64,000 nt of DNA, taken from contig DATJUX010000040.1 of assembly GCA_035502095.1 (NCBI GenBank), positions 124,001 to 188,000 of the forward strand, given 5' to 3'. Numbering within the stretch: position 1 is the first letter of the stretch; each line of letters opens with the position of its first letter. The notes under the pieces are model-generated. The model saw only the letters and a program-made list of their open reading frames with translations, had not been told where the DNA came from and searched no databases. The translations under genes and the position numbers were made by a program. The stretch is from JAKANT01 sp035502095 (GTDB taxonomy: Bacteria; Pseudomonadota; Gammaproteobacteria; Burkholderiales; Burkholderiaceae_F). Of this stretch, positions 44,161-52,809 are shown one piece after another.

Positions 44161-45251
44161 ACGCGCACGATCGTTCGCTTCCGCCCGCATATCCGGGGCG
44201 CTGGTGGCACCGGCTCGACGATGGCCGCATCCAATGCGATCTCTGCCCGCGCGACTGTCGCCTGCACGAAGGCCAGCGCGGCATGTGCTTCGTGCGCGAG
44301 CGCGTCGGCGACGCGATGGTGCTCGCCACCTACGGCCGCAGTTCCGGGTTCTGCATCGACCCGATCGAGAAGAAGCCCCTGAATCACTTCTACCCCGGAT
44401 CGAGCGTGCTGTCGTTCGGCACCGCGGGGTGCAACCTCGCGTGCAAGTTCTGCCAGAACTGGGACATTTCGAAATCGCGCGAGATGGACCGGCTGATGGA
44501 CACCGCCGCACCGGAACGCATTGCCGAGGTCGCCGCCGCGCACGGCTGCCGCAGCATCGCGTTCACCTACAACGACCCGGTGATCTTCGCCGAATACGCG
44601 CTGGACTGCGCCGCAGCCGCTCATGCCGCAGGCCTGCAGGCGGTCGCCGTCACCGCGGGTTATATCCACGCCGAGCCGCGGCGCGAGTTCTACGCCGCCA
44701 TGGATGCCGCCAACGTCGATTTGAAGGGATTCACCGAGGACTTCTACTTCAAGCAGACCGGTGCGCATCTGGCGCCCGTGCTGGAGACGCTGCAATACAT
44801 CCGGCACGAAACGGATTGCTGGCTGGAGATCACCACGCTGCTCATCCCCGGCTACAACGACTCCGATACCGAGCTGCATGCACTGACCTGCTGGGTCGCC
44901 GAGCGGCTCGGCGCCGACGTGCCTGTGCATTTCACCGCATTCCATCCGGACTACAAGATGACGGATGTGCAGCCGACGCCGCGGGCGACCTTGCAGCGCG
45001 CACGCCGGATCGGGCTGGGCAATGGCCTGCGCTTCGTCTACACGGGAAACGTGCACGACACCGCGGGCGGCACGACGCACTGTCCCGCGTGCGGGGCGAC
45101 GCTGATCGTGCGCGACTGGTACCGCATCCTCGAGTACGGCGTTGACGAGCACGGCGCCTGCGGCGAGTGTGGCGCTGCGCTTGCCGGCCGTTTCGCCGCC
45201 TTCACCGGTTCGTTCGGCCGGCGGCGCGTACCGTTCCGCATCAGCGTGTAG
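44157..45251 (+). CDS. amrS: AmmeMemoRadiSam system radical SAM enzyme
   Basis: Radical SAM protein of 364 residues, related to pyruvate formate-lyase activases. The SAM iron-sulfur motif is GCNLACKFCQNW (Cys92, 96, 99). An N-terminal Cys cluster (CDLCPRDC, then GMC; Cys27, 30, 34, 44) and a C-terminal rubredoxin-like pair (CPACG and CGECG) may hold an extra cluster or zinc. Family members adjoin MEMO1-like and AMMECR1-like genes in many genomes, but substrate and product are unknown. Confidence 0.92.
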   Translation: MNAHDRSLPPAYPGRWWHRLDDGRIQCDLCPRDCRLHEGQRGMCFVRERVGDAMVLATYGRSSGFCIDPIEKKPLNHFYPGSSVLSFGTAGCNLACKFCQNWDISKSREMDRLMDTAAPERIAEVAAAHGCRSIAFTYNDPVIFAEYALDCAAAAHAAGLQAVAVTAGYIHAEPRREFYAAMDAANVDLKGFTEDFYFKQTGAHLAPVLETLQYIRHETDCWLEITTLLIPGYNDSDTELHALTCWVAERLGADVPVHFTAFHPDYKMTDVQPTPRATLQRARRIGLGNGLRFVYTGNVHDTAGGTTHCPACGATLIVRDWYRILEYGVDEHGACGECGAALAGRFAAFTGSFGRRRVPFRISV

Positions 45252-45395
45252 CGCGCCGCATGCGTCCGCGGCGGGCGCGAAGAAGCGCGCGATTCCTTCG
45301 CGTATGGTCCGGTCCTGCCTTTCTCCTCCCCGCAAAGCTGCGTGTTGTCGCCGACCAGGGCGTTGCGCCTCGAGCGCTGCGCAAGGCCTGCACCG

Positions 45396-46370
45396 TCAGG
45401 GGCGTATCACGAGCTTGCCGACCGCGCGCCGGTGCAGCAGCGCGTCGAGCGCCAGCGGCGTTTCGGCCAGGCGATACGTGTGCGAGACGTGCGGCTTGAG
45501 CTTGCCCTGCGCGAGCCAGCCGAACAGTTCCGCCAGCATCTTGCGGTTAGCCGCCGGCTCGCGGCGGGCGAAGTCGCCCCAGAACACGCCGACCGCGGAA
45601 GCTCCCTTCAGCAGGAGCAGGTTGGCAGGAATCTTTGGGATTTCGCCATTGGCAAAGCCGATCACGAGGAAGCGCCCGCGCCATGCGATCGAGCGCAACG
45701 CCAGCTCCGTGTACGCGCCGCCGACCGGGTCGTAGACAACGTCGCAGCCGGCCCCGTGCGTGAGGGTCTTGACCGTCTCGCGCAAATCGAGGTTGGAGTA
45801 GTTGATGAGGGCATCGGCGCCGTGATCGCGCGCCGCCGCAAGTTTCTCGTCGGTCGACGCCGCGGCGATCACGCGGGCCCCCGCAACCTTGCCGAGTTCG
45901 ACCGCAGCGAGGCCGACGCCGCCTCCCGCCCCGAGCACGAGCAACGTTTCCCCGGGCTTGAGCTGCGCGCGGTCGAACAGAGCGTGGTGCGAGGTCGCGT
46001 AGGTGAGCGTGAACGCAGCCGCGATGTCATCGCTCAGCGCGTCGGGGATCGGCGTCACGAGCGCCGCGGGCGCACACGCATATTCGGCGAAAGCGCCGAG
46101 CCCGACGAACCCGATCACGCGCTGGCCGCGCGCGGGCTGCGTGACGCCCTCGCCGAGCGCATCGACCGTACCCGCGACCTCGGTCCCTGGCGTGAACGGC
46201 AACGGCGGCTGCTGCTGATACTTCTTCTGGATGATGAGGGCGTCGGGAAAGTTGACGCCCGCGGCATTCACGCGCAGGCGCACTTCACCGGCCTTCGGCT
46301 CCGGCAGCGGCACCTCGACCAGGCGCAACTTGTCGGGGCCGCCCCATTCCTGGCACTGAATGGCTTTCAT
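45396..46370 (-). CDS. Zinc-free quinone oxidoreductase, zeta-crystallin type
   Basis: NADPH-dependent oxidoreductase of the medium-chain dehydrogenase family, 324 residues. The NADPH motif is [15 protein letters not shown] near residue 145; no structural-zinc Cys cluster is present, which marks the quinone/enone reductase branch. [15 protein letters not shown] is the usual opening, and GGAGGAAGC sits before the ATG. It is divergent from the acyl-CoA dehydrogenase gene and could act on enoyl or quinone substrates of the same pathway; that is inference. Confidence 0.87.
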   Translation of the reverse strand: MKAIQCQEWGGPDKLRLVEVPLPEPKAGEVRLRVNAAGVNFPDALIIQKKYQQQPPLPFTPGTEVAGTVDALGEGVTQPARGQRVIGFVGLGAFAEYACAPAALVTPIPDALSDDIAAAFTLTYATSHHALFDRAQLKPGETLLVLGAGGGVGLAAVELGKVAGARVIAAASTDEKLAAARDHGADALINYSNLDLRETVKTLTHGAGCDVVYDPVGGAYTELALRSIAWRGRFLVIGFANGEIPKIPANLLLLKGASAVGVFWGDFARREPAANRKMLAELFGWLAQGKLKPHVSHTYRLAETPLALDALLHRRAVGKLVIRP

Positions 46371-46467
46371 GCTTCCTCCGTCGCGCGGCGAATTTACCCG
46401 CTTCGCCATGAGCCAACAAACGTCCGCAGTGGCTGCGCTATGCTGGGTCGCCCCATGGAGGATCGCG

Positions 46468-47733
46468 ATGGACTTCGACTATTCGCCCAAGGTCCAGGAA
46501 CTGCGCCGTCGTGTCGACGGGTTCATGCAGCAGTTCGTCTTTCCGCAGGAGCGCCGCTTCCACGACGAGGTGGAAGAGAACACCCGCAACGGCCGGCGCT
46601 GGACTCCCACGCGCGTGGTCGAAGAGTTGAAGGCGAAAACGCGCGCCGCCGGGTTGTGGAATCTCTTCCTGCCCGAGTCCTCGCGCGGCGCAGGGCTTAC
46701 GAATCTCGAGTACGCACCGTTGTCCGAACTGATGGGGCGCGTGACCTGGGCCAGCGAGGTCTTCAACTGCAGCGCGCCGGATACCGGCAACATGGAGACG
46801 ATCGAGCGCTACGGCACCGAGGCGCACAAGCGTCAGTGGCTGGAACCGTTGCTGGCCGGCGAGATCCGCTCGGCATTCGCGATGACCGAGCCCGACGTCG
46901 CGTCCTCCGATGCCACCAACATCCAGACGTCCATGCGCCGTGAAGGCGACAGTTACGTCATCAACGGCCGCAAGTGGTGGACCTCGGGTGCGGGCGATCC
47001 GCGCTGCAAGATTCTCATCGTGATGGGCAAGACCAATCCCGACGCGCCCCGGCACGCGCAGCAGTCGATGATTCTCGTTCCCACCGACACGCCCGGCATC
47101 AAGGTCATCCGGCCGCTAACCGTCTATGGTTATGACGACGCGCCGCACGGACATATGGAGGTCGTGTTCGACAACGTACGGGTGCCGGCGAGCAACATCC
47201 TCCTCGGCGAAGGACGCGGCTTCGAAATCGCGCAAGGCCGGCTCGGACCCGGCCGCATTCACCACTGCATGCGCACGATCGGCGTGGCCGAGCGCGCGCT
47301 GGGGCTGATGTGCAAGCGGCTCGCGACGCGGGTCGCCTTCGGAGGGCCGATCGCGAAACAGACGGTCTGGCAGGAGCGCATCGCCGAGTCACGTTGCATG
47401 ATCGATCAGGCGCGCCTCCTGACGCTCAAGGCGGCCCGCATGATGGACACGGTCGGCAACAAGGCGGCCAAGGCCGAGATCGCGATGATCAAGGTGGTCG
47501 CGCCCAACATGGCCTGCACCATCCTCGACTGGGCGATCCAGGCCCACGGCGGCGGCGGCGTCTGCGACGACTTTCCGCTTGCCAGCGCTTATGCGCACAT
47601 CCGCACGCTGCGGATCGCGGACGGACCGGACGAGGTCCACCGCAACGCGATCGCCAAACTCGAGATCGCGCGCCATGCGGGCACTCCCGGCTCCGCGAAG
47701 GAGATCGAAATGCCCGTCACCCGCGGGGCGTGA
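46468..47733 (+). CDS. Acyl-CoA dehydrogenase family protein (ACAD10/11-like)
   Basis: FAD-dependent dehydrogenase fold, 421 residues. FAD and substrate segments [18 protein letters not shown] and [13 protein letters not shown], plus [20 protein letters not shown], are clear. The end has [19 protein letters not shown] where classic members have the YEGT catalytic-Glu motif; this form is typical of the ACAD10/11 group that works with an APH-type kinase. Such a kinase is encoded at 35.8 kb. GGAGG six bases before ATG 46468 decides the start. Operon with the GST gene four bases downstream. Confidence 0.88.
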   Translation: MDFDYSPKVQELRRRVDGFMQQFVFPQERRFHDEVEENTRNGRRWTPTRVVEELKAKTRAAGLWNLFLPESSRGAGLTNLEYAPLSELMGRVTWASEVFNCSAPDTGNMETIERYGTEAHKRQWLEPLLAGEIRSAFAMTEPDVASSDATNIQTSMRREGDSYVINGRKWWTSGAGDPRCKILIVMGKTNPDAPRHAQQSMILVPTDTPGIKVIRPLTVYGYDDAPHGHMEVVFDNVRVPASNILLGEGRGFEIAQGRLGPGRIHHCMRTIGVAERALGLMCKRLATRVAFGGPIAKQTVWQERIAESRCMIDQARLLTLKAARMMDTVGNKAAKAEIAMIKVVAPNMACTILDWAIQAHGGGGVCDDFPLASAYAHIRTLRIADGPDEVHRNAIAKLEIARHAGTPGSAKEIEMPVTRGA

Positions 47734-47737
47734 GTCG

Positions 47738-48427
47738 ATGCTCGATGTCTTTACCTGGGCCACGCCCAACGGGCACAAGATCCACATCATGCTCGAGGAG
47801 TGCCGGCTGCCCTACACCGTACACGCCGTCGACATCGGCGCCGGCGACCAGTTCGAGCCTGAATTTCTTGCGATCAGCCCGAACAACAAGATCCCTGCCC
47901 TGACCGATTCCGACGGCCCGGACGGCAAACCGATCTCGTTGTTCGAATCGGGAGCGATCCTGCTCTATCTCGCAGGCAAGGCAGGAAGGTTCCTGCCCGA
48001 CGACGTGCGCGGCAAGTACGTCGCGCTGCAATGGCTGATGTTTCAGATGGGAAGCGTTGGGCCGATGTTCGGGCAGGCGCATCACTTCCGCAATTATGCC
48101 CAGGAGAAGCTCGAATACCCGATCAAGCGCTATACGCGCGAGGCCAACCGCCTCTACGCCGTGATGGACAAGCGCCTCGGCCAGGTGCCTTACTTCGCCG
48201 GCGAGTACTCGATCGCCGATATCGCCATCTTCCCGTGGACCCGCTCGTACAAGAACCAGGGTGTCGACATCGACGAGTACCCGAATGTCAAGCGCTGGTT
48301 CGACGCGGTCAATGCGCGCCCGGCGGTGCAGCGCGGCGTGCAGGTGCTGGCGGATCGGCGCCGGGCGACCACCAGCGACAAGGAACGCGAGATCCTCTTC
48401 GGAGACAGGCAGTACGAGCGGCGCTGA
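47738..48427 (+). CDS. Glutathione S-transferase, YfcG/Ure2p-like
   Basis: Glutathione transferase fold of 229 residues. The N-terminal thioredoxin-like domain has TWATPNGHKIHIMLEE and ISPNNKIPALTD, with ESGAILLYLAGKAG binding glutathione; the C-terminal domain includes YSIADIAIFPWTRSY. This is the nu-class/YfcG branch, known for disulfide-bond reductase activity and glutathione adduct chemistry. Four bases after the acyl-CoA dehydrogenase gene. Confidence 0.88.
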   Translation: MLDVFTWATPNGHKIHIMLEECRLPYTVHAVDIGAGDQFEPEFLAISPNNKIPALTDSDGPDGKPISLFESGAILLYLAGKAGRFLPDDVRGKYVALQWLMFQMGSVGPMFGQAHHFRNYAQEKLEYPIKRYTREANRLYAVMDKRLGQVPYFAGEYSIADIAIFPWTRSYKNQGVDIDEYPNVKRWFDAVNARPAVQRGVQVLADRRRATTSDKEREILFGDRQYERR

Positions 48428-48437
48428 GCGGGCCCAG

Positions 48438-48875
48438 CTACTGCAACGGCTCCTTGACCAGTTCGCCGAACGGAAACGGCATCACGTTGATGCCCTCGTC
48501 TTCGAGCGCCGCCGCCTCCTCGCGCGTGGTGGTGCCGCGAATACCCCGTGCAGGCACTTCCTCGTAGTGGATGCGGCGCGCCTCTTCGGCGAACCGTTCG
48601 CCGACATCCTCGGTGTTGGCGGCGATTTCGCGGGCGATGCGCACAAACGCCTGCTGCATCTGCTGTGGAGTAGGCAGCATCGCCTGCTGGCGCTCCGGCT
48701 GCGCGCCGAAATTCAGCCGCGCCGCCGAAGGGGTCCGACGCACGTCGTCCGATCCGCACAGCGGGCAGGACAACTGCGCCTTCTCCATCTGCGTTTCGAA
48801 GTCGTTCTCGGACGAAAACCAGCCCTCGAACGAGTGCTCGTTGGCGCAAACGAGATCGAAAACCTTCAATGCCAT
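48438..48875 (-). CDS. DUF1178 family protein
   Basis: Small cytosolic protein of 145 residues from a conserved Proteobacterial family without known function. The N-terminal part MALKVFDLVCANEHSFEGWF and a SCPLCGSDDVRRTPSAA segment look like a zinc-ribbon; the remainder is helical (LPTPQQMQQAFVRIAREIA). The family commonly lies near tRNA or nitrilase genes. The chosen ATG 48875 begins at the conserved block; an upstream start adds 18 unconserved residues. Confidence 0.85.
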   Translation of the reverse strand: MALKVFDLVCANEHSFEGWFSSENDFETQMEKAQLSCPLCGSDDVRRTPSAARLNFGAQPERQQAMLPTPQQMQQAFVRIAREIAANTEDVGERFAEEARRIHYEEVPARGIRGTTTREEAAALEDEGINVMPFPFGELVKEPLQ

Positions 48876-49032
48876 TGCTGCCGTGGGCCTGTTTCGTTGA
48901 CTCCTCGACAAGCTAGCACAAACGCCCACCGCGCGGCAGCGGCAGAGCCTTCATCCGGCATGTGCGAATTCCGCTTGTCCGCCTGCACGCGCCACGCATG
49001 GTGGACCCGACGCGGGCTAACATGCCCGTCGT

Positions 49033-49117
49033 GCCCGGGTGACGAAATCGGTAGACGTACCGGACTTAAAATCCGGGGCCGCGAGGCGTACGGGTTCGAG
49101 TCCCGTTCCGGGCACCA
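49033..49117 (+). tRNA. leuZ: tRNA-Leu (anticodon TAA)
   Basis: An 85-base class II tRNA with a 7-bp acceptor stem (GCCCGGG with TCCGGGC, one G-U), anticodon stem CCGGA/TCCGG around TAA at 49067-49069, a short variable arm, a T arm (ACGGG/CCCGT) and an encoded CCA (49115-49117). It reads UUA (and UUG by wobble). In E. coli the tRNA of this anticodon follows glyW-cysT; here it is about 6 kb away and in opposite orientation. Confidence 0.96.
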
Positions 49118-49142
49118 GGCTGCGCGGCGAACCTCTGCCGCC

Positions 49143-49177
49143 GTTCGCGCAACGGTCAGGGTCCTGACAGCGCGAAC
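49143..49177. repeat. Bipartite inverted repeat downstream of tRNA-Leu
   Basis: GTTCGCGC (49143-49150) is matched by GCGCGAAC (49170-49177), and an inner pair GTCAGG/CCTGAC (49155-49160, 49163-49168) lies between. A separate 7-bp pair GGAACCC/GGGTTCC lies at 49201-49221. These sit in the 150-base gap between the tRNA and the oxidoreductase gene; operator or terminator use is possible but there is no T-run. Confidence 0.65.
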
Positions 49178-49267
49178 CGCCGTAACCTGCGCATCACGCC
49201 GGAACCCATCAACCGGGTTCCACCCGCGACGAAGCCGCACGCTTCGCGCCAACGCACGGAACTGCAC

Positions 49268-50194
49268 ATGACGATGAAGACACTTGGCTGGATCGGCCTC
49301 GGACGCATGGGCGAGGCGATGGTCCGGCGGCTGACGGACTCCGGGCACGAAGTGACGGTGTGGAACCGGACACGCAGCAAGGCCGAGCGGCTCGCCGGCC
49401 CCGCGGTACACGTGGTCGCCACGAAGCAGGAACTTGCGCCGTGCGATGTCGTGTTCACGATGGTTTCCACGACAGACGATCTGAAGGAAGTGCTGTTCGC
49501 GCGAGGAGGCTTGGTGGCGGGCGCGCTGCGGCCGCAGGTCGTGATCGACAGTTCCTCGATTTCCAGTGAAGGTTCGGCCGAGATTCGTGCGGAACTGGGC
49601 GCCCGCGGTGTCGCGTACTTGTGCGCCCCGGTATCCGGCAACGCGAAGGTCGCCAAGGCGGGCCGCCTTCTCGTGGTGTGCTCCGGGCCGCGCGCCGCCT
49701 ACACCGAAGCCGAGCCGCTGCTGCGGCCTCTCGGGCGGCGCGTCATGTGGGTCGGCGAGGGAGATCTAGCGCGGGTCTGGAAGATCGCTCACAACACGCT
49801 GTTCGGCGTGATCATCGAGTCGCTGTGCGAGATCACCGTGCTGGCCCAGAAGGCCGGCATTCCGCGCCACGTCTTCCTCGAGAGCATCAACGACTCGGTC
49901 CTCGGGTCGATGTACACGCGGTACAAGACGCCGGTGTTGGTCAACCTCGGGTTCGATCAGATCACGTTCACGCCCAAGCTGCTGCTCAAGGACATGGACC
50001 TCGGCCTCGGGGCCGCCCGAAGTCTTGGCGTGCCGATGCCGGCCGCGGCGGCGACGCGCGAATCGGTGGCCGCGATGGTCGGGCGCGGCTACGAAGACGT
50101 CGACTTCGCCGTGCTGTTGCAGGAGATCGCGCGCAACGCCGGTCTCGAGCTGCAGCCCGAGAACGTCCCGGTACCGGACGGGCTGGAGTCGTGA
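49268..50194 (+). CDS. NAD(P)-dependent beta-hydroxyacid dehydrogenase
   Basis: Oxidoreductase of the 3-hydroxyisobutyrate/tartronate-semialdehyde reductase family, 308 residues. The N-terminal Rossmann motif is GWIGLGRMGEAM; substrate motif CAPVSGNAKVAKAG; the catalytic Lys is in VWKIAHNTLFG. The exact acid is not evident. Its stop overlaps the GTG of the amidohydrolase gene, so the two may act on one compound. First gene after the palindromic region. Confidence 0.85.
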   Translation: MTMKTLGWIGLGRMGEAMVRRLTDSGHEVTVWNRTRSKAERLAGPAVHVVATKQELAPCDVVFTMVSTTDDLKEVLFARGGLVAGALRPQVVIDSSSISSEGSAEIRAELGARGVAYLCAPVSGNAKVAKAGRLLVVCSGPRAAYTEAEPLLRPLGRRVMWVGEGDLARVWKIAHNTLFGVIIESLCEITVLAQKAGIPRHVFLESINDSVLGSMYTRYKTPVLVNLGFDQITFTPKLLLKDMDLGLGAARSLGVPMPAAAATRESVAAMVGRGYEDVDFAVLLQEIARNAGLELQPENVPVPDGLES

Positions 50195-51549
50195 ATCGCA
50201 CGTTGATCCGCGGTGCGCGCATCGTCACGCTCGATGCGTCCCTGGGGGATTTCGCCGCGGCCGACATGCTCATCGAAGGCGACACGATCGCGGCCATCGC
50301 GCCGCGGATCGATGCCGAGATTGCCGACCTTGTCGACGCCACCGGCTGCATCGCCATTCCCGGGCTCGTCAACGCGCACATGCACACCTGGCAGACCGCC
50401 CTGCGCGGTGTCGCGGCCAACTGGACCCTGCTCGAATACTTCAAGAAGATGCACGCCGGGTTGGCAACATTGTTCCGGCCGGACGATCTTTACATCGCGA
50501 CGCTTGCCGGCGCGCTCAATCAATTGAATTGCGGCACGACCACGCTCGGCGACTGGTGCCACAACAATCCGACACCGGCGCACAACGACGCGGCGCTACA
50601 GGCGCTTGACGAGAGCGGCATCCGCGCCGTCTTCCTTCACGGCACACCGAAGCCCGATCCCAAACCCGGCGAGCGCCCGTTCTGGGAGACTCCGCACTCG
50701 GTCCATGAACTGCGGCGGTTGCGATCGTCCTGGCTGCCGGGACGGCCGCTGCTGTCGATCGGTGCCGCGATCCTCGGTCCGCACTATTCGACGCTGGAGG
50801 TCGCCCAGCAGGACTTCCGCATGGCGCGCGACCTGGGCGTGATCGCCTCGATGCACCAGGGTGGCGGACCTGCCCGCGCTCCCGACGGCTGGGAGCGCCT
50901 TGAACAAGCCGGCCTGCTCGGCGATCACGTCAACATCGTGCACGGCCATGCGCTCACGGACGTCCAGCTGCGCCGCTTCGTCGCTCGCGGGATCAGTTTT
51001 TCGGTGGCGCCGGAGAACGAGATGATCCAGGGGCACGGCCATCCCATCACCGGCCGACTGCTTGCGCTCGGCGCGGCGCCCTCGCTTGGCGTGGACCTCG
51101 AGTCGACTGTGTCGGGGGAAATGCTGGTGCAGGCGCGCACAGCCTTGAACCTGCAGCGCAGCCTGGACAACGTGGCATGGCGCGCGGAGAAGGGGAGCAT
51201 GCCACCGACATCGACCATCGGCGCACGCCAGGCGCTGCGCTGGGCCACCGTCGAGGGAGCACGCGCGCTCAAACTCGACGACCGGATCGGCTCGCTCATC
51301 CCCGGCAAGCAGGCCGACCTGGTGCTGATCGATGCGAGCGCGCTCAACATGCAACCGGTCCACGATCCGGTGGCGACCGTCGTGCTGCAGACCAGCCTTG
51401 CCAACGTCCGTGACGTGATGGTCGGCGGACGGTGGCGCAAGCGGGCCGGGCGGCTGATATACGACGGCCTCGCCGCACGCCTGGACCAACTCGGCGAATC
51501 CGGCCGGCGCATCGCGGCGGCGCTCGAACTCGGCGCATCTACCGCCTGA
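50191..51549 (+). CDS. Amidohydrolase/deaminase of the ATZ-TRZ family
   Basis: Metal-dependent hydrolase of 452 residues. The metal site can be traced: NAHMHTWQTALRG (HxH), MHQGGG (third His), IVHGHAL (fourth His region) and GVDLESTVSGEML (Asp). The C-terminal GSLIPGKQADLVLID is the typical end. Related enzymes deaminate or dechlorinate nitrogen heterocycles. GTG 50191 overlaps the previous stop; a receptor gene for solute uptake follows. Substrate unknown. Confidence 0.87.
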   Translation: MNRTLIRGARIVTLDASLGDFAAADMLIEGDTIAAIAPRIDAEIADLVDATGCIAIPGLVNAHMHTWQTALRGVAANWTLLEYFKKMHAGLATLFRPDDLYIATLAGALNQLNCGTTTLGDWCHNNPTPAHNDAALQALDESGIRAVFLHGTPKPDPKPGERPFWETPHSVHELRRLRSSWLPGRPLLSIGAAILGPHYSTLEVAQQDFRMARDLGVIASMHQGGGPARAPDGWERLEQAGLLGDHVNIVHGHALTDVQLRRFVARGISFSVAPENEMIQGHGHPITGRLLALGAAPSLGVDLESTVSGEMLVQARTALNLQRSLDNVAWRAEKGSMPPTSTIGARQALRWATVEGARALKLDDRIGSLIPGKQADLVLIDASALNMQPVHDPVATVVLQTSLANVRDVMVGGRWRKRAGRLIYDGLAARLDQLGESGRRIAAALELGASTA

Positions 51550-51597
51550 CGCTGGAACACGAGCGAGCAGAGCAATCCCAACCGGAGTGAGACGAGC

Positions 51598-52557
51598 GTG
51601 AAGAATTTCTTGCTGGCGACAATTCTCCTTGCTGGCGTGTCGGGCGCCTGCGCGCAGCCCGCATATCCATCGAAGCCGGTCCGCATCATCGTGCCGTTCA
51701 CGGCGGGCAGCGGGACCGATATCGTGGGCCGCACGATCGGCGAAGCGATCGGCAAGTCGATGGGACAACCGGTCATCATCGAGAACAAGCCCGGCGCGGG
51801 GGGCTCGTTAGGTGCCGCCCTGGTGGCGCGCGCGGAGGCCGACGGCTACACGCTGCTGGTGCACAGCGCGGGCCACGCCGTCAACCAGGCGATCTATCCG
51901 AACCTGCCCTACGACACGCTGCGTGATTTCGCGGGTGTGACGCCGCTGGCGAGCCTGCCGAACGTTCTGGTCGTTCCGCCCGGGCGGGGCTGGAACAACG
52001 TTCACGATTTGGTCGCGGCAGCCAAGGCCAGGCCTGGAGCACTCAACTTCGCCTCGGCCGGCGTCGGTAGCGCCACGCATGTGAACCTCGAGAAATTCCG
52101 CGTCCAGGCCGGCATCGACGTCGTGCACGTGCCGTTCCGCGGCACGCCGGAGGCACTGTCGGAGGTGATGGGGGGGCGCATCGACGCCTTCTTTGCGCCG
52201 CTGGTTGCGGCCTTGACGCTGATCAAGGAGGGCAAGGTGCAGGCACTCGCGGTGAGCACGCCCACCCGCGCGGCGGTGCTGCCCGATCTTCCCACCACCG
52301 TCGAGGCGGGCATCCCGGGATCGGAGTACGTGTTCTGGGTCGGGATGCTGGCGCCCGCCAAGACACCGCGCGAGATCCTGCTTCGTCTGAACAGCGAAGT
52401 CGTCAAGGCGCTGAACGCGCCGGACGTGAAGGCGCGCCTCGCCAGCTTGGGCGCGGAGCCGATGCCCATGACGCCGGTGGCGTTCGACGCCTTCGTCCGG
52501 ACGGAGGTGGAACAGGCGATGCGGCTCGCGAAGGCGGCGAACCTGACACCGCAATGA
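51598..52557 (+). CDS. Bug/TctC family periplasmic solute receptor
   Basis: Tripartite tricarboxylate-type receptor of 319 residues. Signal peptide (FLLATILLAGVSGACA, cleavage before QPAYPSKP) is followed by the family opening YPSKPVRIIVPFTAGSGTD, and PGAGGSLGA. No membrane genes tctA/tctB are nearby, as is common for this expanded family. GTG start with GGAG twelve bases upstream. Likely takes up the substrate of the two preceding enzymes; inferred from position. Confidence 0.88.
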   Translation: MKNFLLATILLAGVSGACAQPAYPSKPVRIIVPFTAGSGTDIVGRTIGEAIGKSMGQPVIIENKPGAGGSLGAALVARAEADGYTLLVHSAGHAVNQAIYPNLPYDTLRDFAGVTPLASLPNVLVVPPGRGWNNVHDLVAAAKARPGALNFASAGVGSATHVNLEKFRVQAGIDVVHVPFRGTPEALSEVMGGRIDAFFAPLVAALTLIKEGKVQALAVSTPTRAAVLPDLPTTVEAGIPGSEYVFWVGMLAPAKTPREILLRLNSEVVKALNAPDVKARLASLGAEPMPMTPVAFDAFVRTEVEQAMRLAKAANLTPQ

Positions 52558-52809
52558 TGAACCGCATCGCCACCAATGTTCGACGCGATTTCGCTTCGAC
52601 CGCTGCCGTCCGTTCGGCGCGCGAGGGCGTGAATACTCGGTTCTGTCGATGGTCGACCTCGGGCACCATCCGGGTCGCGTCGGACGGCTGCGCGTCGATG
52701 GCGCGAAAAGCGCGGCTCATGGCACTGATTTCCGCAACTCGGCGCCGGGCGCCGCGGCCGAGCATTGTTCGCCCACTCGTGCGGGCGCCACAGGATCGCT
52801 AGTTCACGC
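52558..52809. other. Intergenic gap, no gene supported
   Basis: Longest gap in the window. An open frame of 82 codons overlaps the receptor stop (52554-52802), but its Arg/Ala/Ser-rich product resembles no family I know. No RNA gene, hairpin with T-run or repeat was seen. Confidence 0.5.

Noticed and set aside
45276..45302. CGCGAAG/CTTCGCG stem between the radical SAM and quinone oxidoreductase genes
   Set aside because: Long 13-base loop and no T-run; could be a weak convergent terminator but the evidence is too thin to annotate.
49033..49117. tRNA-Leu as attachment site of an integrated element
   Set aside because: No second copy of its 3' end and no integrase or phage gene were seen in the window.
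52554..52802. 82-codon open frame after the Bug receptor gene
   Set aside because: Overlaps the receptor stop, biased composition, no recognisable domain or ribosome site.
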